A DNA stretch of 64,000 bases from Allodiplogaster sudhausi (Eukaryota; Nematoda; Chromadorea; Rhabditida; Diplogasteridae): contig CALZFC010000056.1 in NCBI GenBank assembly GCA_945643635.1, positions 2,346,001 to 2,410,000 of the forward strand. Reading direction: 5' to 3'. The notes under the pieces were generated by a model. It was not told the DNA's origin and searched no databases. It was given only the letters and a program-made list of their open reading frames with translations. Positions 1-11,318 of the stretch are shown piece after piece. A program made the translations under genes and the position numbers. Position 1 is the stretch's first letter; each line of letters opens with the position of its first letter.

Positions 1-815
1 TACGACGCGGCCTACACTGAGAGGTTTTCCAGCCACACTTGGGATGAATGCGAGTGAATTGCCTTGAGGTACATGAGCGATGCGCCTCTCTCTGCCTACT
101 CGCGCCATGATCTCACTCGGAATGTACAGCCATTCAATGAGACGCGACTCCTTCTCATCCACGGACTCAGAGATGGTAAGGAACAAGCTGAGCAGCACGG
201 ACAAATACTATACTTCCTCTTCAGATAACGTTCACTTCCAAAACAGCGCCGTTCTCATCCAAGAACTGCAGAGGCAGATGATAGACTTTGATCTCATGGT
301 CAGGAGAGGGAAATGTATAGCAGAATGATACCGAGAGAGAGAGGAGAGAGAGAGGGAGAGAGAGAGAAAGGGAGGGAGAGAGAAAAGAGAGAGAGAGAGA
401 GAGAGAGGAGGGGAGAGAGGGAGAGAGGGAGAGGAGAGAGAGAGAGAGAGAGAGAGACAGAGAAGAGGGGAGAGAAAGGGGAGAGAGAGAGAGGGGAGAG
501 AGAGAGGGGGGAGAGAGAGGGGGGAGAGAGGGATAGAGCGAGAAAAAAAGAGGGGGGAGGGGAGAGAGGGAGAAGAGAGAAAGATAGAAATTGTAAGCAT
601 TGCAGGTTTACCCGAATGAGCAACACAACATCGAAGGGAGGCGCGCGCATGTTTTCCACAAGATCCACTCCTTCATCAGTAAATGCTTCGACTGAAAGAC
701 CGCTTCTTCTTTCTGTACTCTCATCTTGTTTAATTGTGTGCAACGTGCTTTCTGCTGACGGGTCATTTGATATATCGTAAATCGCTTGGCACCATCCTTT
801 TATTAAGTATTCCAT
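1..815 (-). CDS. Unrecognised protein, 5' part (gene runs off the left edge)
   Basis: Three exons join in phase 0. Exon 1 (815 to about 631) begins MEYLIKGWCQAIYDIS and ends VVLLIR before a GTAAAC donor. Exon 2 (about 292-232) reads IKVYHLPLQFLDENGAVLEV. Exon 3 (about 170 to the edge) begins SVDEKESRLIEWLYIPSEI and is still open at base 1. The intron between exons 1 and 2 is almost wholly (GA)n on the + strand. The peptide is mixed and hydrophilic, with no signal peptide, membrane segment or motif I recognise, so I assign no function. The coherent phases and lack of stops at the inferred junctions support a real gene. It lies 283 bp downstream of IDH3A on the same strand, so co-transcription is possible but not shown. 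The start could lie further upstream. Confidence 0.55.
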
Positions 816-1098
816 AAATTCTACCTACGTACTTCGTGCCTCCGGGAAACATCTCATCAGTCCAATCTGCAGTCGGAATCCGCAAAACAACCAACATCTA
901 ATGCCATATCTAATACAAAGATTGCATGCGGAGAAAGTTGAGAAGAGCGAAGCACCGCCGAGGGAAGTGCAGCTCTGCTGGGAGAAGCACAAGTAAAGCG
1001 AAGATAACAAACAGCTACCAACTCAGAGAAGAGTTAGAATGGAACAAGGAAGACATGGAAGAGAAACCGGGCAGAGAAGCACTAGAAAGGAAGAAGAG

Positions 1099-2498
1099 CT
1101 ACGAGTTACGAATGCGGGCGCAGATGTCGGCAGTGAAGGAAGAGCAAGTGGCAGAGCCTCCCAGGTCACCCGTCTTCGCTTTCCCTTCTTCGATCGAGTG
1201 GAAACAAGCAGCTTCGATCTGCAATCACATCGGTTGGGAACGAAGAATGAAGAGGGAAAGGAACCTTGGCAGCGTGTTCATTCAGTCCCATGTAGCGGAG
1301 CATCATGACGGCGGACAGGAGGAGGGCGGTGGGGTTGGCCTTGTCCTGCCCCGCGATGTCGGGGGCCGTGCCGTGCACCGACTCGAAAACAGCTGCGTCC
1401 TGCCCGATGTTGCCGGACGGAGTGACTCCCAGTCCTCCGATCAGACCCGCGCAGAGATCAGAGAGGATGTCTCCGTACAGGTTGGGCATGACGAGCACGT
1501 CGTACTGAGAGGGGTCTTGCACCATGTTCAGACACACCGTGTCCAGGTACGCTTCCTTGAACTTGATTTCGGGGAACTTGATGGCCTCCTCTCGGCACAT
1601 CTTCAGGAAGAGTCCATCAGACATCCGCATGATGTTTGCCTTGTGCACGGCTGTTACCATCTTCCGGTTGTTCGCCTTGGCGTATTCAAAGGCGAAGTGG
1701 GCGACTTGGCGAGAGGCTTTCTCTGTGATCAATTTGATCGACTGCACCACTCCCTTTGATACCTACAACATTACAATCCAATACGTAACTTCTCTTTATC
1801 AATATCATTAGTATTCAATGAGTCCCTGACCGTGCAAAACATAGAATGATGCCAAATAAGACACGGCTCTTTTACTTTCTCCTCTCTCTCCTCACCTCGT
1901 GTTCGATTCCCGAGTACTCTCCCTCGGTGTTCTCTCGGATGGTCACCACATCCACATCGTCATAAAGTGTTTTGTGGCCGGCGAGAGATCGGCAAGGCCT
2001 GACGTTCGCGAAGAGATCGAATTCTTTGCGGACGGCGAGGTTGAGGGATCGATGTCCTTTGCCGATCGGAGTCTCCAGGGGACCCTTCAGCCCTACCTTG
2101 TTCTGGTGCATCAGGTCGATACACCTCAAGCAGTCCCATATCAACAGAATCCTTGTTCACCCCTGCATTTTTCACGAGGAAACCAAGGAAGAATTTCCAA
2201 AAGGCGAGGTGTGAAAATCAACAAAAGCCAAAAAACAACTAAAAAATATTCTGCAGATGTCTAACTTGTTGGGGATGCGGAACTTGCCGTCGCGGCCCTT
2301 GACAGGAGTGACATCCACGGGATCCCACTCGATGGGGACGTTGGCAGCCTCGAAGATCTTCTGAACTGCAGCCGAGATCTCAGGGCCGATTCCATCGCCA
2401 GGGATCAGAGTGACTCGGCGGATCTCAGTGGAGGCTTGCCTCTGGAGATTCACAGTCTGCAGACCGCGACAGAGGATGCTGGCCTGGCGAGTCAGCAT
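1099..2498 (-). CDS. IDH3A: Isocitrate dehydrogenase [NAD] subunit alpha, mitochondrial
   Basis: Catalytic alpha subunit of the mitochondrial NAD-dependent enzyme that converts isocitrate to 2-oxoglutarate in the TCA cycle. Four coding exons are visible. Exon 1 has a presequence-like start ([20 protein letters not shown]) followed by [13 protein letters not shown]. Exon 2 (about 2130-1896) has [20 protein letters not shown] and [17 protein letters not shown]. Exon 3 (about 1755-1275) has the substrate/metal region [34 protein letters not shown] and [17 protein letters not shown]. Exon 4 (about 1220-1099) has [20 protein letters not shown] and ends [15 protein letters not shown]. The exon 1/2 junction splits a Lys codon. 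ATG 2498 was chosen because a pyrimidine-rich acceptor (CCCTCTTTCCAG) lies 6 bp upstream, suggesting a 5' UTR exon or spliced leader. Length and motifs are normal for the family. Confidence 0.96.
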
Positions 2499-3015
2499 AC
2501 CACTTCTGGAAAGAGGGATCAGCAGTAGAAAAAGATGAAGCACCGCTATATTTTAGGGGAAAACACTATGGACGAGAGATCCACCCAATGGTGTAATCCC
2601 AATTAATCGAGGCGCTGCCAATTTAATGTACAAAGAGCGCACAATATGCAAGGAACTATAGTTACAAAACATATAAAGCAGGATATTCGCAATCCCGTAT
2701 TATTTGCAACTAGTTAATATAATTGTTTAAACCGAACATGTCAGTTTGTCATAAAACAGGCGCATGAAAGGTTGCTTTGTGAATGAGGAGTGAATTGTGT
2801 TGAGTACAAAATGGAAAATGTTCAGCCCTGTTAATGCAACGCGCCCGCTTCGCATTAGTACGGTAGCCGTTCAATGGAGTATCGCTGCATAAACGGTGCG
2901 CGACCACACGCTGATGATTCATTCCTGTGGCTGAAATGTACCATTCGCGTACAATTGGTTATTCATTATGTTGATTTATTTGAACGATTAACCATGCCTG
3001 CTTGAGGGAGGTGGA
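2499..3015. promoter_or_regulatory. Divergent intergenic region between IDH3A and VPS28
   Basis: 517 bp between two genes pointing away from each other, so both promoters must lie here. The sequence is AT-rich. I see no recognisable element beyond a CCAAT pentamer near 2583; the assignment rests on gene layout only. Confidence 0.35.
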
Positions 3016-3889
3016 ATGAACGTTCATCAAGAAGTTCGGTTGTACGAGAATAATGCAGAACGAGAGCAGATGGAGAATCTCGGCGAACTCTTCGCTGTCC
3101 TTAACGCACTCGAGAGCCTCGAGAAGATGTTCTCTCGTGACCACGTATCTCACGAACAGTACAAGTCTGAGTGCTTCAAACTTCTCGACCAATACAAGGT
3201 TGGGTTTAATAAAGATTCCTGAGTTTTGACATCACTTTGAAACTGTTGTAATATATTAGCATTATATGCTGAGCTTTGTAGGGACTATTTAATTTACTTG
3301 GTGATTCGAGTATGCTGGTGATACTAACAAGATAATATTAGGTAGCAATGCGAGTTGTGAGGGGGACGGACGTGCAATCCTTCGCGGAGAAGTACAGATT
3401 GTATTGCCCCGCCGCCCTCGAGAGAATCAGGGACGGCGTTCCCATTGAAGCGAAGGACGACCGGGGGAACATCCTCAAGAACATTGCCAACATCGTCGAG
3501 AGATTCATCACTGCCCTCGACAATCTCCGCCTGGACCGACGGGCAGTCGACGACCTTTTCCCCGAGCTCAACGACCTGTACAATGCAATCAACTCCATGG
3601 GCTCACTACCTGATGATTTCGATGCCAAGCTGAAAGTCAAGAAATGGTTCGTTTTACTCTTCTTCTATTCTTGTCACGCATTTCTATGCGGTTACCAAAA
3701 CATGTTCTTTTGTGCTTCTGAAGTATCAAGTATCGCCCACATATTTCACATTGATATACAAGCAGATTAAGGTACGACAAACTACGCGAGATGCCAGCCT
3801 CGGCCGAATTATCAGACGAAGAGTCCCGGCAGGCCCTCTTCGACCTCCAGACTGCCTATGACCAGTTCACTACTTCTCTCCATAAATGA
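3016..3889 (+). CDS. VPS28: Vacuolar protein sorting-associated protein 28 (ESCRT-I subunit)
   Basis: Subunit of ESCRT-I, which sorts ubiquitinated cargo into multivesicular endosomes and links to ESCRT-II through its C-terminal four-helix domain. Exon 1 (3016-about 3198) encodes MNVHQEVRLYENNAEREQME and ELFAVLNALESLEKMF, the N-terminal part that docks on VPS23/VPS37. Exon 2 (about 3343-3645) encodes FAEKYRLYCPAALERIRDG, KDDRGNILKNIANIVERFIT and LDNLRLDRRAVDDLFPELN. Exon 3 (about 3774-3889) encodes the last helix region, LREMPASAELSDEESRQALF and TAYDQFTTSLHK. Exon 2 to 3 joins through a split Trp codon. Total is about 200 residues, normal for the family. It converges with EIPR1, with 154 bp between stop codons. 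Confidence 0.94.
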
Positions 3890-4043
3890 CAGCCTTCCTT
3901 CATCCCTCTCGCTTGTACAAAGTGTATGTAAAAGTGCTTGCCAGAGCTTGGATTATATATTTGCTTGCTACGATCTATATCCCTCTCGATCAAATTATGC
4001 AAATTTAAAATAGCAAAGAGTTATGTACATATCAAAAGAAATG

Positions 4044-4629
4044 TCATAGTCTCATGAGAGCATACTTATGATCACGATTGACATGAGAGATCAGGATTCT
4101 TCCATCGAAGGAAAGCGAAGCGAATGTCCATGGATCCGCACTGCTCCAGACACAGGCATACACACTTTCTTCGTGCTCTTCAATCCTCTCCAACTGGGAG
4201 TCCCCGAGGGAAGCTGCACTCATTCCATCTCGCTCTTCCTCATCCTCCTCTTCTTGCCCGACCTCGGCTTCGGAAGATACCGAGTAGGCAGAGCTCAGCA
4301 CGAGGCAGGCATCACTTCCAGCAGAGAGGAGGAGTTGGTCGTGCACGGGGTGGAAGTGCACCTGAGAGAGAGAAGAAAGAGAGAGAGAGAGAGAGAAAGA
4401 GAGAGAAGCACCTGCCATGCCCAATGGGCGTGAGGGCGAAGGGAGAAGAGTGGAGAGTTGGCCTTCCTCCAGTCCCAGATGCGGATGGCCCCGTCTCTTC
4501 CACAACTCGCAATGCGAAACTGGCTGTTCGGGTTGAAGTCGAGGAAGGTCGTTCGGAGGGAGTGCGCGTCCGCTATTCGGAAGACACTTCTGAAATGACC
4601 GAGTTTGAGTTTGTTCTCTTTCTTTATCT

Positions 4630-4720
<91 letters not shown>

Positions 4721-5565
4721 CATTTTCACTTCTTTCTAGTCTACTTGCCCCTCCCTCAAACGTTTCGAACCGTACTCATTAGTTCGGGCGTCAAAGGCGA
4801 TAAGATCTCTATCGACGGGCAATCCCAGTATGTTTGCCTGATTGTGGGGACTCCAGACGGGGGCGGCCGCTGCCCCCTCCACCCTCTTCCTCCACGTCGT
4901 CTGAATACTCCTCTTATCTCTTCAATCTCATCTCTGCTCACCTCAAAGGGCTTCTCCATATCGAGGACGACAACTTCATTGCCACTCAACGATGCTACTC
5001 GATTCGATCTGCTCTCCCAATCCAGACTCAAAAATGGAAAGAACAATTCTAAAAACGAAAAGTTAAAAAAGTAAAAAAGAAAAGTGAGGAAAAATCTGTG
5101 ACCAACCCAATGCAATCGATACCCGTTTCCTTAGAGTGAACTTCTTGTAGAAGATCGCCTTCAGGTGCCATTTCGAATAAATTGAGAGTGTGGTGAGGAG
5201 TGATTGTCCTGACTGTCAACAAAATTGTTTTTCAAACTCGGATTTCACTCTTGAAAAAGACAAGGAGGTACAATTAGAAGCGGCAGTGATGAAGCGAGAA
5301 GAGAGGGCCGGGTCGCTGGAGAGAGCGCGGACTTCTCCATGGGAATGAGTGAAGCTGCGGGCGACTATCCGCGAGCCATCCAATTCAACCCGGCAGATCT
5401 GCCAATTGTGCAAGAGAGAAAACATCCCCCCCTCCTCCTCCTAACCTGGTTGTCCATTTTGATGTTCTGAGTACCAATCAGGAACGTCACATTGTCCTCC
5501 GCAGCTGGGACATCTGCCAGGCAACGTGATTCCAGATCCACTCCATACATCAAGCATTCCGCCAT
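4044..5565 (-). CDS. EIPR1: EARP and GARP complex-interacting protein 1 (WD40 protein)
   Basis: WD40 beta-propeller protein (formerly TSSC1) that binds the EARP/GARP tethering complexes in endosome-to-Golgi recycling and dense-core vesicle biogenesis. Exon 1 starts MAECLMYGVDLESRCLADVP and DNVTFLIGTQNIKMDNQ, the family N-terminus. Later exons carry repeat pieces: FTHSHGEVRALSSDPAL, ESRSNRVASLSGNEVVVLDM, TTFLDFNPNSQFRIASCGRD, GAIRIWDWRKAN, VHFHPVHDQLLLSAGSDACL and ESVYACVWSSADPWTFASLS, ending NRDHKYALMRL. The acidic loop (EEEDEEERDG) before the last blade is typical. Two introns are largely (GA)n/(CT)n. The stop is 154 bp from the VPS28 stop on the other strand. Confidence 0.92.
4620..4717. 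repeat. (TC)n microsatellite in an EIPR1 intron
   Basis: Nearly uninterrupted TC dinucleotide run on the + strand, so it reads GA in the direction of EIPR1. A shorter GA run (4366-4408) sits in the next EIPR1 intron in the opposite sense. Confidence 0.95.
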
Positions 5566-5760
5566 CCCTTCAACACTCCCTCACAAATGCAGTCACCTCC
5601 ACTCCCTGGTAGTCTTGTTTAGGATATCAACCATTGATAAGAGCCGTCGGAATAGTCTTCACCATCTTTATCACTTCCTAAGCATAACAACCTAACAAAC
5701 TAAGCTACTTAAGGCATTCTTTGGGAATAGAACCTGGCTGAAGGCATCATTAGTCGCCTA

Positions 5761-7325
5761 TTACTCGTTTGAGAAGTAGTACATGTAAACAACTCCGACG
5801 AGTGAAAGCGAGAAAACAATTGAGAGAGTCGAGAGAAGACTGAAAGACACAACAGCACGGCAGATGGCAGGAGTGAAAAAAGCAGCGAGAGAATCAGAGG
5901 ATGGGGGAGATTGGCGGGCGAGGGGCTCGCCAGTCCAAGAGATGTCGGCTGTTGACTTTAGGAGAAGGGCAAGAAAGAGAACGAGGATGGTGGGGGAGAG
6001 GAACTGGCCAAGTACGGCACAGGAGTACGAGTAATAGCGGAAGATCAGGGACTGCAGCTCAGTGTTCTTGATGCGACCTGTCTGCCGCTGGAGTAAACGC
6101 ACTTTGTCATAGGCCAGATCCAAGTGGGCCTGCAATCAAAGACAGGGTAAGAATGAATGAGAAAATAGAAAAGAAACCTGGAGAAGAGGTCGGCGAATGG
6201 AAACACGGAGAATGCACCACAGAAGGGTCAGGTAGATACGAAGGCTTTCCAGCTGGGAAGGAGTCAGCACTTTTCTCTTCCCTTCCGTAAGAAATGGTTT
6301 CATTGGCAAGGAAAACAATGCTATTATGACTGCAGGCAACAGGAAAGTGATGTGCAGAAGTAATCTGAACAAAATAACATTCCCAGTCATCGCGTGCATT
6401 CACAGAAGTCTCAGTAGAAAAGCAACCTGGTGAATGGATCTGCAACGAGGAGAGCTTTCGTATACATCGTTGCGTATCGAAAGGAAGGGAAAATCAGGCA
6501 CGCCGAAATCATGGAGAAGAGCAGAACTAGCGAAATGTACAGTAGAAGGGGAGAATTCCATTTTACTATCACTTCCTCTTGCACGATTTTCGCCGCATTC
6601 TTCGTCATCTCTTCGTACGCTATAAAATAAAAAAAGGATAAAGCAGCCAACACGTAAAATGAGTGACTTGAAAATATAAAATGCAAACCATCCAGGAGAG
6701 AAATGTCGAAAAGTCGATCAATGAAGACAGTGAGCACAAAGAGGGCGAAGAAAGAGAGAACTGTCATGGAGTGAAGGAGGCCCTTTTCATCTTCTCCACC
6801 CAGGATCATCGCTGTCAGCCTTGCCAATACCTGTAATCGAAAGAACATTCCGAAACCTGAACAAAAAAAGCAGACGAACCTGAAGGCAGAAGCCAATGCC
6901 AACAAAGAGCCAGATCACAGAAACATTTGTGTCTGTTGAGGAGCTGTTGAGCCAGCAGTAGAATTCGCAGATGAAGAAGACTGCGACTGAGACGGGGACG
7001 AACACGCACAGCCAGTGGATGTTGTCGTACAAAGGAAAGCGCTCCAACTCGTTTAGTCGAACCTACGAATATGAGAACTAATCATCGAAACGTCTAGGAA
7101 GGAATAGTGACCGTCATTTAAAAAAAAGACCTCATCTGCGTGCAGTTGAATTGGGAGAGCTCGCGGGACGTTAAACCCTTCTCGCTCCTCCTCCTCTCGT
7201 TGCAGCCTTCTCTTCCTTGCTTGATTTCCTCCTCCAGCTTTCTGCGACGGAAGCAATGCCCGCAACTCCTCATTGGAAGGGGCTTTGTATCGCCGAAGGC
7301 TGGAAACTCGTGTTTCACCACATCA
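5761..7325 (-). CDS. TMEM161: TMEM161 family multi-pass membrane protein (5' end uncertain)
   Basis: Six exons match the TMEM161A/B family from near its N-terminus to the end. Exon order: SSLRRYKAPSNEELRALLPS with a basic stretch (about 7325-7135); FPLYDNIHWLCVFVPVSVAV with further TM (7062-6882); VLARLTAMILGGEDEKGLLH with TM (6832-6689); AYEEMTKNAAKIVQEEVIVK and FPSFRYATMYTKALLVADPF (about 6622-6429); LESLRIYLTLLWCILRVSIR (6366-6180); and AHLDLAYDKVRLLQRQTGRI with FFTPAICRAVVSFSLLSTLS (6131-5761). I count about eight hydrophobic segments. In vertebrates the family affects cardiac and neuronal excitability; the biochemical role is unknown. The first roughly 35 residues (one TM segment) were not found; they should lie in an exon upstream of 7325. 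Confidence 0.88.
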
Positions 7326-8138
7326 CTTACAAATGCAGGCGTACAAGTAAATAAACAACGTAAAGTTCCAACCCTCTGATTAGTAGAAGATTAAAAAAAG
7401 ATGAACGAGATCCAAACTTTGATAGCACCGTAAGCGCTATCAAGGAGATAACAACGTGAAAACCGAGAATTGCCTTAAATAAAGAATCTTTCAACTAAAA
7501 ATTAGGGAACGCTAATACATTAAAAGTAAAACTACAAACCATTAATCTTATTGGATGAGCCTCATTTATTCACCCGTCTTTGGAATGCGCAGACCTCACC
7601 TCGCAAGCACTGCAAACATTCTTCCTTAGTGTGTGCAGCAACAGCAATTTTAAAATGCATACATTTTAAGTTACCATGATTAACGTTTACTAATAGAGTG
7701 GTAACCACGTCGAACGCGACGCACGATCCATTTCAACTCCTCAGACGTGATGCGGTTGCTACAATTACTTTCATTCACTTTCAGCACTCTGGCTGTCTGT
7801 CGTCTGTTCAAAAGGTCATTTTTGAATTCCGCGCAAATTTATTATGTTATTGGCCTGAAATTTATATATACAGTGAGATCGTACAATGTATTTCTCGTGT
7901 TAAATGTTCGAAAAGGAATTATAGTGTATGACTATATCTTTGGTGGGCGTGGCTTCTGGACTTTGATTCTGTCATAGGTGGCAGTGCTCCTTTTTCTCAC
8001 AAGTCCCGGTCTACACCCGGACTTAGCCGCAGCGCGGTCCTTCCTCGAGAGAACTTCGCTTCTCCACTCTTCCACTGTCATTCTGATCTCATTCACTCGT
8101 TTCCAGCACTCGGCCGGTGCTCCCACGGCACCACTCTC
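7326..8138. other. Intergenic region between TMEM161 and TOP1
   Basis: About 810 bp, mostly AT-rich. It should hold the missing TMEM161 first exon and both promoters, since the genes diverge. A small hairpin (GATAGC...GCTATC, near 7421-7441) is present. No RNA gene or other coding region can be supported. Confidence 0.4.
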
Positions 8139-10209
8139 ATGGCCGAAGTTGCTGCAGCGCGTCTTCTCGAACACTCTAACACCGAATACTCCAACGGAGA
8201 ACGGTAGGACTGCACTTTTATCTCTCTTTCTCTCTCTCTCCCCATTTGTAGGAGTACATTTTTCTCTCTCTTTTTTCTCTCTTTCTTTTCTCTCCCTCTT
8301 TTCTCTCTCTGCCTCGCTCTCTCTTCTCGTGTTCTCTCTTCTCTCACTCTCTCTTTCTTTGTCTATCTCTCATCCTACCTGTCTCCAGATATCTCATCTA
8401 AATTTCTCTACATTCTCCCATGCACAAATAGTTTCTCCTCCCAATTCCAGTACTTCTGAACTTTAATTAAAGGTTATTCTTTTAGCTTTCACGGACACCC
8501 GCATTCGGAGACGGCGAAAAGTGGTGTACGTTCACTGAATCATCCCGTTTTGATAGTTGAGTTTCCCAATGATTTAGCCAGCGCAAGGGTCTTTCGATAC
8601 TGCCCTCGCCTCTTCGGTGTCACCCCCGAAGAAGGCAAGGACGGAGAAGGTAGCAGTGGCACCCAGGAAGGAGGTGGGCCAATCAGAGCTAGAAATAAGA
8701 GCTAGAAATTGGTACTGAACAGTTTATTTGTTTTAAGATCAAAGAGGAAGAGTCTGATGAAGACGACATCCCCTGGTCTCAGCGAGTTCAAAAAGACAAT
8801 GGCAAGCAAAAGGTGCACTGAACTTGTAGTTGTGTTACTCTCATCATTTTTCGTCATTAGGGACTATGCTGCTAATTATACCGTTTTATCAGAGAAAGTA
8901 CATTTGCAGAAGAAGGAGAAAGAGGAGGAATTCTCTGATGAAGATGACATTCCCTGGTCACAAAGGCTGAAATCCTTAGAAGGTGACAAAAAGAACGGAT
9001 CTTCCTCGGCTGAGAAGAAAAGGAAGTTCAAAGCTGAAAGCGAGAGCGAAGACGATTACAAGCCCGCGGTTAGCAACTCGGTTCTATTTTTTTCCAAGCT
9101 TTTTTTACTTTTCCGCCTTTTCATTTTTCAAATTTTTTGCAGAAAAAGAAGGACAAATCATCGAAGAGTAAAGCGCCAAAAAAGGAAGTAAAGAAGGAGA
9201 CAAGTACATCTCCAGTGAAGAGAAAGAAGAAGGAGGAAGAAGAGGAAGATGTGTGGGAATGGTGGAAGGAAGAGAAGAAGCCTGCTGGGGTCAAGTGGAA
9301 CAGTTTATCTCACAAGGTTCAGAAGTCTTGAGGAATACAGGACATTTTCATTTTCATTATTGTGCCATCAGTTTTCGCAATGCGTTCTGAGCCAATCTTT
9401 TTTCTGTGGATCGTTGTTATATTATAGGGCCCAGTCTTCGCACCGGCATACGAACCTCTCCCTCAGTCCGTGCAATTCAAATATGACGGCAAGGTTGTTC
9501 GTCTGTCCGAGGAAGCAGAGGAAGTGGCTGGGTTCTATGCTAGGATGATTGAACACGAGTACACTACGAAAGACGCCTTCAACAAGAACTTCATGCACGA
9601 CTGGAGAAAGGTCCTTCAGTTCTTCATTCTACACATTCTTGTCTATCGAAGAGACGGGGTACTTTAAATATTGTTAAATGAAGGATACTTTATCTTCTGT
9701 GTCAATGATTACTAATCGATAAAATGGAAAATAAGGTTAGTCCTTATTAGGTGATGACTCCGGATGAGCGCAACCTGATCGTCGATCTGAAGAAGTGTGA
9801 TTTCCGTGCAATTGCTGCATACTATGTGGAGCAGACTGAAAAGAGGAAGGCCGTGTCGAAAGAAGAAAAGAACAAGATCAAGGAGGAGAAGGATGCCGAG
9901 CAGAAGATCTACGGTTTCGCATTCATTGACGGCCACAAGCAGAAGATCGGCAACTTCCGGATAGAACCGCCAGGTCTTTTTCTCTCTCCTCTTTCTCTAT
10001 CTATCTCCCTTTTTTTTAACTTTCTGTGTTACGCTTTCCCTCTTTCCTCCCCTGGCTTCATTATCGAATGGCACACTGCAGAATGTTCTTAAAGGACTGT
10101 TCCGCGGTCGCGGCGGTCATCCAAAGATGGGAAGGTTGAAGAAGCGTGTCCGGCCTGAAGATGTCATCATCAACTGCTCCAAGTATGTTTTCTGTTTTCC
10201 ATCCATGTT

Positions 10210-10248
<39 letters not shown>

Positions 10249-10804
10249 CTTTCGTTTCACCCACACGAGTTATAGTTATATAACGTGTGCGTGATGACAG
10301 GGACTCGGAAATTCCGAAGCCTCCCCCGGGCCGTAAGTGGAAGGAAGTCCGCCACGACAACACTGTGACCTGGCTGGTGTCGTGGACTGAGAATGTACTC
10401 AGCCAGAACAAGTACATCATGCTGAATCCGTCCAGCAAGATCAAGGGAGAGAAAGATTACGAGAAGTTCGAGACGGCCAGGAAACTCAAGAAGAGCATCG
10501 CGGGCATCCGAGAGGAGTACACTAGGGACTTCAAGTCCAAGGAGATGAGGGCTCGGCAACGGGCTGTTGCTCTTTATTTCATTGATAAGGTTGGGAGAGG
10601 GAGAGAGAGAGAGAGAGAGTCGCTGACGGGGAAAGACTGGGATGGTTATGGAAAGAGTGAAGAAGGGGTGTTCAGCTGGCGCTGAGAGCTGGAAATGAGA
10701 AGGACACGGAGGAGGCAGCAGACACCGTCGGCTGCTGCTCACTTCGCTGTGAACACATCACACTCCACGAACAGCTTGATGGCAAAGAGTTTGTTTCCCT
10801 CTTC

Positions 10805-10842
<38 letters not shown>

Positions 10843-11273
10843 CTCTCTCTCAATCGTTTTCCATATGCAGGTATGTCGTTGAATTTGACTTCCTTGGCAA
10901 GGACAGTATCCGTTATTACAACCAAGTTTGCGTGGAGAAGCGCGTGTTCAGCAACCTCAAGCTGTTCATGGAGAACAAGAGCCCGGGAGACGATCTCTTC
11001 GATCGCTTGGACGTTCGTATCTTTCCTTGGCAGTGACTGTTCTGCAATGTTTGGTTCAGACATCGACACTGAACCAGCATCTCCAGACGCTTATGCCCGG
11101 TCTCACGGTCAAAGTCTTCCGTACTTACAACGCGTCCATTACTCTTCAAGAGCAATTGGATAAGCTTACTAACCGTCAGACTTCTCTTCATTTATGCCCT
11201 ATTGTATGATGGGAACTCAAGGAATTCTACCTTCACAAATCCATTTCTACTGTCTCTTCTCCTTTCCCTCTAT

Positions 11274-11318
<45 letters not shown>

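Noticed and set aside
825..1010. Open frame with CTSLGGASLFSTFSACNLC after a good acceptor, looking like the IDH3A C-terminus
   Set aside because: A better match lies upstream at about 1220-1099: KTGDLGG...[15 protein letters not shown] followed by a stop, in phase with the preceding exon. The other is a coincidental resemblance.
926..1759. 277-codon + strand open frame
   Set aside because: It is the antisense shadow of IDH3A exons 3 and 4.
4124..5074. 316-codon + strand open frame
   Set aside because: It is antisense to the well-supported EIPR1 exons and passes through a TC microsatellite.
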